A DNA stretch of 64,000 nucleotides from Palsa-360 sp963719875. GTDB taxonomy: Bacteria; Acidobacteriota; Terriglobia; Acidiferrales; UBA7541. The number at the start of each line of letters is the position of its first letter. Positions within the stretch are counted from its first letter, which is position 1. The translations under genes were made by a program, and so were the position numbers. The notes beneath the pieces are model-generated. The model ran no database searches, was not told the DNA's origin, and was given only the letters and a program-made list of their open reading frames with translations. Shown in pieces: positions 35,155-43,625 of this stretch. The stretch lies in the NCBI GenBank assembly GCA_963719875.1, contig CAVRDJ010000001.1:1-64000 (forward strand), in the 5' to 3' direction.

Positions 35155-35885
35155 ATCGTCGCCTGGGCCATGCTCGAGCCTTGCCGTCGTGTAGTTCTGA
35201 GCGAACTGGTGCACGGGCGAAGAGACGAACAATCCTGTATCGCCGTTCACGGAATTGGGCAAATTGGGCAGCGGGAAAAACGCAAGATACGCCAAGACCG
35301 ATGTACCTCAGTGTGTCGTTAGGTCCGGATTCGGAGCTGCAATAGGACCGCTGACCGGAAATGGGGACCCGTTCACTATGGCGACGGGACGGCCGGGTGT
35401 ACACTGTTCAGCTCCTGAACCTGACGGATGGTTTCGAAATCCCCAAAAACAAACGTCTTGTCCTTTTGAATCGGGCCTCCAGCGTACCCGTCGAATTGAT
35501 TGCGATAGAACGGTGATTTCTGCGGAGCAAAGACGCTGGTGGCATCTAAACCCTCGTCGCGGAGAAACCAGTACGCCGTCCCGTGAGAATCATTGGTGCC
35601 CGGTCTGATGAAGGTATTGATCGCTCCGGTCGATGTCCTTCGGAATTCTGCCGTATAGTTGGCGGTCAGCACTGAAACTTCTTGAATCGCGTCCACGCCG
35701 AGTTGATCTCCCTGCACGCTACCGAGTGATCCGTTTGAATAGTCTATTACGCTGATTCTGTTGACGCGATAATTGTTCTCCGTGGGACGGTGGCCGGTAA
35801 TTGAAAATTGATTTCTGAAGCCGCGATTGCCGCGATTGACTGTGCCGGCGGTCCTGATCTGAGTACAGATACCGATCGTCCCGGG
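35155..35885 (-). pseudogene. Remnant of an Oar-type TonB receptor (plug and part of barrel)
   Basis: The minus strand reads RNQFSITGHRPTENNYRVNR, LGVDAIQEVSVLTANYTAEF, TNDSHGTAYWFLRDEG, IQKDKTFVFGDFETIRQVQEL, then after a frameshift near 35376 FPVSGPIAAPNPDL, an in-frame TGA, and FFPLPNLPN with VSSPVHQFAQNYTTARLEH. These are successive Oar-family segments with large deletions. Its 5' end abuts the truncated DUF417 gene. Confidence 0.75.
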
Positions 35886-35993
35886 CTAGCGCAGAATGTG
35901 AGTTCCGGTAATTTTGAATCGCGCTGGAATCGCAGAAGCTGTGTCCACGCTGCCACTGGGGGAGAGCCTCGCTACCGTTAAGACATCTGTCAT
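35886..35993 (-). pseudogene. 5' remnant of a DUF417 gene (copy 2)
   Basis: 35 codons that align with the first part of the DUF417 protein at 20249 (ITGTHILR matching ITGTLILR) and end in TAG exactly where the receptor remnant begins. Confidence 0.7.
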
Positions 35994-36068
35994 GGGGGTG
36001 TTTCTTTCTTGTTTGCAAAGTCCATGTGTTTCGAGCACCCATCAAGACGACCATCGGTGCTTTTCTAA

Positions 36069-36094
36069 GATGAACAGGGATGCGAAGGGTTTCA
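36069..36094 (-). promoter_or_regulatory. ECF-type promoter before the DUF417 remnant
   Basis: TGAAAC, 15 bases, TCATC on the minus strand; the duplicate of 20325-20350. Confidence 0.55.
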
Positions 36095-36130
36095 CCACCG
36101 CTGAAACATTTCTTGCAATCGAAATCGGAT

Positions 36131-36156
36131 TGAAACCTTTTCATGCGTCGGCTATC
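36131..36156 (+). promoter_or_regulatory. ECF-type promoter of secreted protein copy 2
   Basis: TGAAAC, 15 bases, CTATC; ATG at 36176 after AGGAGGAAA. Confidence 0.7.
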
Positions 36157-36175
36157 GAAGAGGCAGGAGGAAATT

Positions 36176-36652
36176 ATGAAAACTAGAAAGACCATCAGCA
36201 TCCTTGGTTTGTTGCTTGCACTCGCATTCATCCTGCCTATTGCTGCACGAGCAGATGAATACAATCAGGCCACTCAGCTCACCTTCAGCCAACCCGTCCA
36301 GATTCCTGGACATGTCCTGCCAGCGGGAACCTACTGGTTCGTGCTGGCCGATTCGTCGATTGGTGACCGGAACATCATTCAAATCTTCAACTCCGATCGA
36401 TCAATGCTGTACGCGACCGTCGGTACCATAAGTGCCGAACGCGCCCAGCTATCCGACCACACGGCGTTCACTTTTGCGGAGCGAGAATCGACGCAGCCTA
36501 GTGCCATCGTGACCTGGTTCTATCCGGGGCGTAAGACCGGCCATGAATTCATATACTCCAGGCAGGACGAGAGGGAGCTTGCCTCGGCCAAACACGAGAC
36601 TGTCGTGGCCCGAGCGCCTGCCACGCACCAAACAGCAGTGGCTGCGGACTAA
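36176..36652 (+). CDS. Conserved secreted protein, duplicated (copy 2)
   Basis: 158 residues, nearly the same as the protein at 20432 with scattered substitutions (for example HVLPAGTYWFVLADSSIGDRN against RVLPAGTYWFVLANTSIGNRN). Signal peptide, beta-rich body, Ala-rich tail. Here the following thioredoxin gene is intact, so this may be the ancestral arrangement. Function unknown. Confidence 0.85.
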   Translation: MKTRKTISILGLLLALAFILPIAARADEYNQATQLTFSQPVQIPGHVLPAGTYWFVLADSSIGDRNIIQIFNSDRSMLYATVGTISAERAQLSDHTAFTFAERESTQPSAIVTWFYPGRKTGHEFIYSRQDERELASAKHETVVARAPATHQTAVAAD

Positions 36653-36688
36653 TTCATATCCACCTAATTCCAATCCAATCGTCAAATC

Positions 36689-36717
36689 GCTGGCGGTGGC
36701 GAAGTGCCACCGCCAGC
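36689..36717 (+). terminator. Hairpin terminator after secreted protein copy 2
   Basis: GCTGGCGGTGGC, loop GAAGT, GCCACCGCCAGC, then ATCCGCTTTTGG; 12 pairs. Confidence 0.8.
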
Positions 36718-36780
36718 ATCCGCTTTTGGGGACACACCGCTATTTTCTCTGGAACATCGTTCTGAGTTATTCATCCGATT

Positions 36781-36806
36781 TGAAACTTTTTCTCGAGCCG
36801 GCTATC
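36781..36806 (+). promoter_or_regulatory. ECF-type promoter of the thioredoxin operon
   Basis: TGAAAC, 15 bases, CTATC, eight bases before the ATG at 36815, so the mRNA leader would be very short. Confidence 0.65.
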
Positions 36807-36814
36807 CAAAGAGC

Positions 36815-37402
36815 ATGAGACATCTCGCCAGAGCCCTTCCACCACCGGTCGCGGTCGTGATGGTCGTCGCCTGTGCGATGGCACTCGCGGCCGCGGCGCA
36901 AGGTAGGGCAAGGCAGAATCATCTGCCCGCTGGCCAGTCGGCTTATCTCGACAGCGCTCAGAAAGAGAGAGTTGATTGGTATCCTTGGGACAAGGAAGCA
37001 TTTCGGAAGGCGCGAGAGCGAAATCAGCCCATAATGGTAGACCTTGGTGCAACTTGGTGTCCTTGGTGCAAGCTGATGGAACGAGATAGCTACAACGATC
37101 CAGAAACCGCTGCCTTCATCGACAGCCACTTTGTCGCGGTTAAAGTTGACTTTGACGCAGATCCAAAACTATCTGCAGAGTTTGAACGCGCGCAGGCCTT
37201 TGCCAACCTCCCCGCGGGCCTTCCACTGACCGCATTTGTTACACCGGACGGAAGGCTCTACTTCGGCGGAGGCTATTTCCCCAAGGCAGCAACCGCAGAA
37301 AAACCTGCGTTCCGGCAAACACTGGAAGAGGCAAGTCGCATGTTTCGCGATCGGCGAGCAACAATCGAACGCGAAGGCTTCCAAATGAAAATCGGAGAAT
37401 GA
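36815..37402 (+). CDS. Secreted thioredoxin-fold protein (DUF255/thioredoxin_7-like)
   Basis: 195 residues from ATG 36815. A signal peptide (PPVAVVMVVACAMALAAAAQ) is followed by VDWYPWDKEAFRKARERNQPIMVDLGATWCPWCKLMERDSY with the C-P-W-C active site and a trailing FVTPDGRLYFGGGYFP. This is the N-terminal thioredoxin-like domain known from YyaL/DUF255 proteins. It starts an operon with the IS-disrupted thioredoxin-like gene only three bases downstream. A broken copy is at 21066 and 24356. Confidence 0.9.
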   Translation: MRHLARALPPPVAVVMVVACAMALAAAAQGRARQNHLPAGQSAYLDSAQKERVDWYPWDKEAFRKARERNQPIMVDLGATWCPWCKLMERDSYNDPETAAFIDSHFVAVKVDFDADPKLSAEFERAQAFANLPAGLPLTAFVTPDGRLYFGGGYFPKAATAEKPAFRQTLEEASRMFRDRRATIEREGFQMKIGE

Positions 37403-37453
37403 ACAATGAAAACGAAGATCGGAATGTTGGCTGCAATTGGTATTCTGACACTA

Positions 37454-38572
37454 GTGTTCTGTTACATAAATAAGTGACACACGAGCTTTGGTATGGTACA
37501 AGGGCTTATGTTCACTGCGAAAGAGCCGTTTCGATTGCTTGCCGAGGAGCAGACCCATTTGCAGCAACTGCTTCGATCCACGCGGGTTTCGGCGGGACTG
37601 GCCCGCCGCGCTCGGACCCTGTTGCTGTTGGCCGACGGTGTGTCGCTGCGTTATATCCAGACGCAGACCGGCATGAGTCCTCGCCGCACGTTGCACTGGA
37701 AGAAACGCTGGCGGGAAAAGGGACTCGACGGACTGCTGGATGCGCCGCGTGCCGGACGTCCCCGGAAGATGACCGGGGCCAAGGAGGCCGCCATCGTGGC
37801 GGCTACCCAAGCGTCTCCGCCGGGGCCGATCTCTCACTGGTCCACTCGCCGTCTGGCGCGGCGCTGGGGCGTAAGCCACGTCACGGTCATGCGGGTCTGG
37901 CACAAGGTCGGGCTGCAACCGCACCGCCTGAAGCACTACATGGCCAGTCCCGATCCTGATTTTGAGGCCAAGGCGAAAGACATTCTTGGTCTGTACCTGC
38001 ATCCTCCGGAAAAAGCAGCGGTTTTCTGCATCGACGAGAAGACCGCCATTCAAGCGCTGGACCGCACGCAGCCCGCCTTGCCCCTGCGACCGGGACACCC
38101 GGAACGACACACCGTCGAGTATGTGCGCCACGGAACGGTCTCGCTGTTCGCGGCCTTGGAGGTGCACAGCGGGAAGGTCCTCGGCCGTTGCGCGCCCCGC
38201 CACACCAGCCAAGCCTTCGTTCAGTTTCTGGATGAAACGGTGGCCACGCATCGACGCAAAACGATCCATGTGATCCTCGACAACCTCGCGGTTCATAAAA
38301 CCCCAGCGGTGAAAGCTTGGGCGGCGGCACACCCCAAGGTCCAATTCCACTTCACGCCCACCTACTCCTCCTGGCTGAATCAGGTGGAAATCTGGCTGGG
38401 CATGATCACCCGCGACTGCATCCGCCGCGGCATCTTTCACTCCGTCCCGGACCTGAGCCACCAAATCATGAACTACATCCGGCTCTACAACCGAACCGCC
38501 CAGCCCTTTCGCTGGACCTATTCCAACCCGAAGAAACGCATCCGTGTGTCACCTTCTTCGGTAACGCGACAC
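37454..38572 (+). mobile_element. IS630-family insertion sequence, complete
   Basis: 1119 bases flanked by TA (37452-37453 and 38573-38574), the target duplication typical of IS630/Tc1. Ends are imperfect inverted repeats of about 30 bases: GTGT-x3-GTTAC at both tips and GTGACACACG inside. One transposase gene fills it. Confidence 0.92.
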
Positions 38573-38575
38573 TAG
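37493..38575 (+). CDS. IS630-family transposase
   Basis: 360 residues from 37493; the start at 37508 (MFTAKEPFRLL) is also plausible. An N-terminal pair of helix-turn-helix units (about 30-130, LLLADGVSLRYIQTQTGMSP, GVSHVTVMRVWHKVGL) is followed by the DDE domain: F-C-I-D-E-K, V-I-L-D-N-L-A-V-H-K and SSWLNQVEIWLG. Its stop codon TAG uses the TA target duplication plus the first G of the host gene, so the element carries no stop of its own. Appears intact. Confidence 0.93.
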   Translation: MVQGLMFTAKEPFRLLAEEQTHLQQLLRSTRVSAGLARRARTLLLLADGVSLRYIQTQTGMSPRRTLHWKKRWREKGLDGLLDAPRAGRPRKMTGAKEAAIVAATQASPPGPISHWSTRRLARRWGVSHVTVMRVWHKVGLQPHRLKHYMASPDPDFEAKAKDILGLYLHPPEKAAVFCIDEKTAIQALDRTQPALPLRPGHPERHTVEYVRHGTVSLFAALEVHSGKVLGRCAPRHTSQAFVQFLDETVATHRRKTIHVILDNLAVHKTPAVKAWAAAHPKVQFHFTPTYSSWLNQVEIWLGMITRDCIRRGIFHSVPDLSHQIMNYIRLYNRTAQPFRWTYSNPKKRIRVSPSSVTRH

Positions 38576-38979
38576 TTGCGGGTGCGCAGGCGGGTGAAAA
38601 TCTACGCCTGAATTCTCATCTGGACTATTCATCGGACAGCGAAGATGGACCGCTGATCACTGGTGACCACATGAACGAAGGCGCTGTACCTGGTAAGCCG
38701 AACTACGTCATTATCTATGGAGAGGGTTGTTTCAATTCGAAGCGGCAGGCACGGCGCACCGTGAGCCTCTACGAGAAGTACAAGGACCGCGTGAATTTCG
38801 TTGTCGTGGACCTCGATCAGAAACGTTCACCCACGCAACAGCAGCTCGTGAAGCAATATTACCAGGGCTATATACCGCACGTCGTGGTTCTCGACAAGTC
38901 TGGCAAGGCTGTTTACAACTCATCAGGAGAAGTGGACGAATCATCGCTATCAACATTGCTGGACCGTGCATTGGAGTAG

Positions 38980-39430
38980 CGAGAGTGGTGGCCTGATTTG
39001 GGCCAACTACCTCCCGTAGTTCGGTAGTGCCCCTGCTCACGAGGCAGGTGCGTCCCCCCTCCTATCCCTGCAAAGTGTAACTTTGGCGACTGTCTCAGAT
39101 TGGAGTTCACTACACCGGAATCTCTGGCAGTACACCTGCTTTGCAAGCACGTTCAGCCTGCTCGAGAAGCAGCGGCACTCACTGTCTCTTAAAACCTAGT
39201 TCCCCATCCTATTATTCTAAGACAGTTTTTGAGCGCACTTTTCCTATTGGCCATTCAGATAATCGTCCTCGCGTCTTTGGGTCTTGGCCGTCGTGAGCCC
39301 TTGGTCGCAATGTCCATATCGCTCCATCAGTATTACGATTTCAATTCCCCTGCTAGAATGGCCTGAATGATCGCTTGTCCGGTCATTCCGCTCACATCTT
39401 CACTTATTCCCAACCGATTCGAGAGTGCAG
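38980..39430. other. Intergenic region with a shared palindromic repeat
   Basis: About 450 bases between convergent genes. It contains CCTGCTCACGAGGCAGGTGC at 39032-39051, also found at 54041-54060. No gene recognised. Confidence 0.45.
39032..39051. repeat. Dispersed repeat, copy 1
   Basis: Twenty bases identical to 54041-54060, with an internal stem CCTGC/GCAGG. Similarity of the flanks is weak but present (CGTCCC-CCTC and TTCCCTCC, then CTATC). Confidence 0.5.
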
Positions 39431-40330
39431 TTATTTGCCCGATGTGGCCGCGTGGCGCATGACGTCGAGAACTTCGGAGGTCTGCCACTCGTTTCCGGGC
39501 CACATGTTCGCCACGGTTCCATCCGCGGCCAGCAAGATCGTATTCAAGCTATGTGTGATCTGGTCATTCTGCTCGGAATAGGAGAGACCAAAACTGCCGG
39601 TTAGTTTTTGCAGGTCCGCGGGAGTTGTGGAAACAAAATCCCAGTGCTCGAAACCTTTGGGGTCATGCTCCAGGTACGACAGTCCATACTCCCTTAGGAC
39701 CGGCGGTTTGTCGTATTTCGGATCCAAACTAACGCTGATCAAATGAGTTTTTTCGTAATCCTCGGGATTTTTTGCTAGCTCTTTATGGATGGTGGCAAAT
39801 TCTCTGCTCAGTAGAGGACAATAGTCGGGAAAGGGACACCTTGTGTATATGAGCATGAGAAGAACAATCTTGCCTTTGAATTGGGCGAAATGCAGAGTCT
39901 TGCCATCCTGATTGACCAGTGGCACGTCAGGAACCTTGTCGCCAACCATGAGTACCTGTGGGGTTGGGCCTTCGGCAGGGGCACGAACGGCTGCTTTGCC
40001 GATTACGGTCAAGTGTTCCAACCAAAACTTGCCCGGCTGGTCCACAATTACATCCGCACGGATGACATCCGCTGGCTGAACCAGTTGAAACCCATCCGGA
40101 TCCTTCACCGCGTAGGGCATGGTCATCGCTGCCATAAATCCAGGGATGTCGTCATTGTCGATTATGAGTTGCTGGGTGGCGGGTTGTTTACCGATGACCC
40201 GTCCCGTCAAAGTATAGGTTGTCGGCGAATCCTTGCAGCCTAAAAGGAGCAAGGAGAGGCACGTCATGAAGATCAATCTGGGAAAGCGGAATTTAGATAA
40301 TTTGTTCATCATTCGGTTGTCGAAGTTCAT
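39431..40330 (-). CDS. SCO1/SenC-family lipoprotein with N-terminal copper-binding domain
   Basis: 299 residues. A lipobox LLLLGC (Cys32) anchors it in a membrane. Residues about 38-100 resemble the CusF-type copper-binding domain (TGRVIGKQPATQQLIIDNDDIPGFMAAMTMPYAV). The SCO domain from about 125 has VLLMLIYTRCPFPDYCPLLS with the copper Cys pair and the conserved His in NDQITHSLNTILLA. SCO proteins carry copper to cytochrome oxidase or act in thiol redox. It is next to a TonB receptor and a metal P-type ATPase, supporting a copper role. Confidence 0.9.
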   Translation of the reverse strand: MNFDNRMMNKLSKFRFPRLIFMTCLSLLLLGCKDSPTTYTLTGRVIGKQPATQQLIIDNDDIPGFMAAMTMPYAVKDPDGFQLVQPADVIRADVIVDQPGKFWLEHLTVIGKAAVRAPAEGPTPQVLMVGDKVPDVPLVNQDGKTLHFAQFKGKIVLLMLIYTRCPFPDYCPLLSREFATIHKELAKNPEDYEKTHLISVSLDPKYDKPPVLREYGLSYLEHDPKGFEHWDFVSTTPADLQKLTGSFGLSYSEQNDQITHSLNTILLAADGTVANMWPGNEWQTSEVLDVMRHAATSGK

Positions 40331-40410
40331 TTCAGTAATCTTCCTAAGAAGGTGATCTTCGGAAACTCTCGCCCACTTGTAACGCCAAAGTTCCCGAATT
40401 CAGTCCAGCC

Positions 40411-42747
40411 TCAGTAATGGAAGCGGTAACGGAGCTCCGCGAATATCTCGCGTGGGTTATTGAAATGGAATCCGCCAAAGGTCAAACTGTCATCCAACAT
40501 CACACTGCGATTCCCCACGTTTAGCCCGGTGACAGAGAGGGAGAAATTTTCACCGAAGTCCTTGCCGAGCGAAAGATCGACCGTTGTATGCGCGGGCAAG
40601 TAGTCCAAAGCAGAGCAACAGGGAGCGAGTCCCAATACCGCCGGACCGTTGCCATTGCTGAAGCCCGATCCGTAGTAGACATTGACGGAGGCAAATGTTC
40701 TCAAGGGAAGCGTGGTTTGAGCTCCCACGTTGAGAGTATTCCTCTGGTCATGATCCAATTGGCCGTAATCCGGGGACGGGGTGTTGTCTGTGGGGATCAA
40801 CCCGCCTGTGATGTTTCCCCGCGATTCGCCGATCTGATTTGAATAGGCAAGGTGTAGTTGCGCCCTACGCCACAGCCGAGGGGAGCGCAGGGTCGCCTCC
40901 CAACCGCGGATCAACGCCTCGGTGAGCGTTACGGGAATAAAGATATTTGATTCGCCTAAATTATTGTGGTCGAAAAAATTGTGCGACAGAGTATGAAAGG
41001 AATCAAAGTCCAGGTTCCAGCCTTTGTATGGAATCGTCACTCCGTATTGGTACTCTTCATCTCGTTCGCCATTTAGGGGACCGAAGCTGTAACCCTGACC
41101 GTTGGCCGCGTTCACAAGCGCAGGCCCCGAGAAGGTAAGCAACGGAGGGGCCTGGTAAAAGTCCCCGTAGAACCCATGGAAAACGATGTTTGTCTTAGGA
41201 ATCCGTACTGAAATTCCGGCGCGCGGACTCGTGGCATTTTCAGAGATTGTGCCGCTGAAGTGAGATTGCCGCACGCCGCCGCTCAGGGTAAGCCATGAGG
41301 TTGCCTTGATTTTATCTTCAAACCAGAACTCCTCCAGTCCTCCGTTGACGATCTCACGGTCCGAGAAATTTGTGGCGCTTGCGTCATTGAACAGGACGCC
41401 GAACAGTTGATTGTCATGCTGGTAGAAACCATAGAACCCGGCGCTTATTGAGTTTCTGGCGATCGTCCCGCCAAGCGTGAACTGCCCTCCCGCATAAGTG
41501 GAGGCCCGGTCGTCGGTCGTCGCGGTTGGCAGGTCGTTTGGGTTGCTGCTGTAATTTGCGCTGTTGTAATGAAAGAACGGAGAAACCGTCAGAAGGAAGT
41601 CGCGGCTGAGTGTTCGCACCCAGGAGAAGTTGACGAACGTGTCGGCTTCCTGCTCGCCATCCATTTGAAAAAAGGTTCCCGGAGGGTACGGAGTTAGATA
41701 GATGACGCCCGGCTGACCGTATATTTCATTGATTTGGCCGTCAGAATTAGGGATTTGGTAATAGTCTCTGCGTGAAGAGATCACGAACCGAATTTGGTCT
41801 TTCGGGTCCATGTTGAATACCAGCGTTCCGAATCCGCCGAAGCCGTTTTCCGCGTCATGAATCACTTGCGGCGTCGGAGGCTGGAGACCGAGGTTGCTTC
41901 GGTTTCCATTCAGGCTGCCGTAGTAGGCGAATCGCTGCGTGTGCCCGCCGCAACTGATTTGGTCGTTCGTTTGATAGAAATTTCCAAAACTCGTAACGAG
42001 ATCACACTCTTTGTCTCGCTCAAAACCTGTCCGGGGAACAACGTTGAAAACGCCATAAGTTCGATCGCCGTAATCCGCGTCATAACTACCCCGCTGGACT
42101 TCCAAATAATCGACGTCCTTGGGATCGAATTGTGGTCCCACATTGCTAGCGATATTCGTGTTGGGGACTGGTACTCCGTCAACCAGCCAACTCACTTGGT
42201 GCCCACCGCGTATATGAAGTTGATCGTGGGTAACGTATGAACCGGGAACATAGTCCGTAATTATCGCCAGACTATTCGTCCGGTCTGCCCCGGGGGTTTC
42301 CTGCACATCCTGGCGGTTTAGAAGCGTTGTCGGAGTGACCGAATCCATCGTTGCAATGACCGGTTCTCCGGTAACAACTGTCTTTTCGCTCACGCTAGCC
42401 AACACCAGTTGAAAATGGAGTACAGGGCTCGTTCCAGAACCGACAATGACATTCTGCTGCGCCTGTTGGAAGTTGGTCACAGTAGCAATGACTGTGTATT
42501 CGCCCAATGGCACGGCGCTGAAGTCGAATTCTCCTTCCCCATTCGTTTTTTGGTGTTGTACCCAATCGGAGTGTTGCGCCTTCAGATCGACTGCTGCGTC
42601 CTGAATGGGTCGGTGCTGGGGATCATGAACGATCCCATGTACGGTCCCGAATATTTCTCCTTCTGCGGGCGCAGAACCAATGGTAAGTGCACATACGACA
42701 AGAACCAAAACCAATGCTGTAACCCCGAAACGCATATTGAAACTCAT
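40411..42747 (-). CDS. TonB-dependent receptor, metal cluster
   Basis: 778 residues, shorter than the Oar-type receptors. Signal peptide, carboxypeptidase-regulatory domain at about 32-115 (GTVHGIVHDPQHRPIQDAAVDLKAQHSDW), then a classical plug with TPGADRTNSLAIITDYVPG, LHIRGGHQVSWLVDGVPVPN and VDYLEVQRGSYDADYGDRTYG, and a barrel ending in REIFAELRYRFHY. Its place beside SCO, Cys-rich and P-type ATPase genes suggests metal or metallophore import, but the substrate is not known. Confidence 0.9.
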   Translation of the reverse strand: MSFNMRFGVTALVLVLVVCALTIGSAPAEGEIFGTVHGIVHDPQHRPIQDAAVDLKAQHSDWVQHQKTNGEGEFDFSAVPLGEYTVIATVTNFQQAQQNVIVGSGTSPVLHFQLVLASVSEKTVVTGEPVIATMDSVTPTTLLNRQDVQETPGADRTNSLAIITDYVPGSYVTHDQLHIRGGHQVSWLVDGVPVPNTNIASNVGPQFDPKDVDYLEVQRGSYDADYGDRTYGVFNVVPRTGFERDKECDLVTSFGNFYQTNDQISCGGHTQRFAYYGSLNGNRSNLGLQPPTPQVIHDAENGFGGFGTLVFNMDPKDQIRFVISSRRDYYQIPNSDGQINEIYGQPGVIYLTPYPPGTFFQMDGEQEADTFVNFSWVRTLSRDFLLTVSPFFHYNSANYSSNPNDLPTATTDDRASTYAGGQFTLGGTIARNSISAGFYGFYQHDNQLFGVLFNDASATNFSDREIVNGGLEEFWFEDKIKATSWLTLSGGVRQSHFSGTISENATSPRAGISVRIPKTNIVFHGFYGDFYQAPPLLTFSGPALVNAANGQGYSFGPLNGERDEEYQYGVTIPYKGWNLDFDSFHTLSHNFFDHNNLGESNIFIPVTLTEALIRGWEATLRSPRLWRRAQLHLAYSNQIGESRGNITGGLIPTDNTPSPDYGQLDHDQRNTLNVGAQTTLPLRTFASVNVYYGSGFSNGNGPAVLGLAPCCSALDYLPAHTTVDLSLGKDFGENFSLSVTGLNVGNRSVMLDDSLTFGGFHFNNPREIFAELRYRFHY

Positions 42748-42840
42748 TTGCTCCCTCGCTTTTGGCTAAGAATCAGAGCCTCGCCGCATAGAAGAAACAT
42801 CTACACGGCGAATTTCATCTTTTGAATGGAGATGATTTAG

Positions 42841-43242
42841 TTAGCTCGGAAGCGTGCGAGGGGGCGGTGTGGAGGGGAGACTGGCTACAAATGGAACGAA
42901 ACTAGACAACCAGAGCGGGGCGGCCTGCACCGTTGCTTCGTAAGAGATTGTAATGGGCGCTGCCAGAGTGAATAGAGCTGTTCCCACAGCCAGTTTAGGT
43001 GCGGGGTCGCAAGCTCGCATCGAACAATCGGCCGAACCGGCCTTGCCGTGCGCACCACAATCACTCTTGTCCGTCTGCATATCGCGGCCTTGGCGATGAT
43101 GCATGGGACAATAGGCAGCGTTGCAGCAGGCGGGCAAATCAGAAGCGGAAAGCGACTCGGCGAGCGCCGGCGTATTCGCTGCCAACAACGCAAGAAGCGC
43201 CGCCACTGCCAAGAGCTTTCGCGGAATGTCTCTCAGTTTCAT
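42841..43242 (-). CDS. Small secreted Cys/His/Met-rich protein
   Basis: 133 residues from ATG 43242 (MKLRDIPRKLL). A signal peptide (LLAVAALLALLAANTPALAE) is followed by a segment with eight Cys: LPACCNAAYCPMHH, SDCGAHGKAGSADCSMRACDP. The mixture of CC, CPMHH and CSM-type motifs is typical of periplasmic metal (copper) handling. The C-terminus is hydrophobic and Pro-rich. No named family. It sits between a TonB receptor and the P-type ATPase in the same direction. Confidence 0.75.
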   Translation of the reverse strand: MKLRDIPRKLLAVAALLALLAANTPALAESLSASDLPACCNAAYCPMHHRQGRDMQTDKSDCGAHGKAGSADCSMRACDPAPKLAVGTALFTLAAPITISYEATVQAAPLWLSSFVPFVASLPSTPPPRTLPS

Positions 43243-43374
43243 GCGGTGACAATCCTCTAGAGCATACACTCTTCTCATGGCAAGATTCAACGGCCAGCAT
43301 GAAATAGTACCCCATGCGGCTCGACAAAACTCTTCCCAGACCCAATTCCACTTAACTTTCAGGTAAGACATTGT

Positions 43375-43560
43375 TTATTTCTCCTCTTTTTTTGCCCCGT
43401 TTTCTTCGGTTACCCAAAAGCGAACGACTGCTTTATGGGAAGTAATCGGGCTGTTCGGGAGGAAGCGCGCAAGCAGAAGCCGAGAAGCTGCTCGGCGCAA
43501 GAAATTGTCCGTGGCAGTGCCCGAGAAAATAGACGGCGGAAAAGGTGGACGTACCGGCAA
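43375..43560 (-). CDS. Possible small protein after the P-type ATPase
   Basis: 61 codons (MPVRPPFPPSIFSG..., FLRRAASRLLLARFLPNSPITSHKAVVRFW) ending in a Lys/Glu-rich tail. It is in line with the ATPase gene and has protein-like composition, but there is no clear ribosome site or known family. Confidence 0.3.
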   Translation of the reverse strand: MPVRPPFPPSIFSGTATDNFLRRAASRLLLARFLPNSPITSHKAVVRFWVTEENGAKKEEK

Positions 43561-43625
43561 TCAGCGATTCCAATGGTCGATTACAGGAGCGAAAGCCCTC
43601 GGAAGAGCATCGGCATGTTTTTCGC

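Larger units (their letters stand above)
37406..38979 (+). pseudogene. Thioredoxin-like secreted protein gene split by an IS630 element
   Basis: Joining 37406-37453 to 38575-38979 gives an unbroken 150-residue protein: MKTKIGMLAAIGILTL + VAGAQAGENLRLNSHLDYS..., with NYVIIYGEGCFNSKRQARR, VNFVVVDLDQKRSPTQQQLV and YIPHVVVLDKSGKAVYNSSG, a thioredoxin-like fold with a single Cys in the active-site loop. The ribosome site GGAG and the three-base gap to the previous stop show it belonged to that operon. The insertion lies within the signal peptide, so the gene is almost surely off; both halves are undamaged, so the insertion is recent. Confidence 0.85.

Noticed and set aside
37451..38464. 337-codon antisense frame within the IS630 element
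   Set aside because: Mirror of the transposase gene; no independent support.
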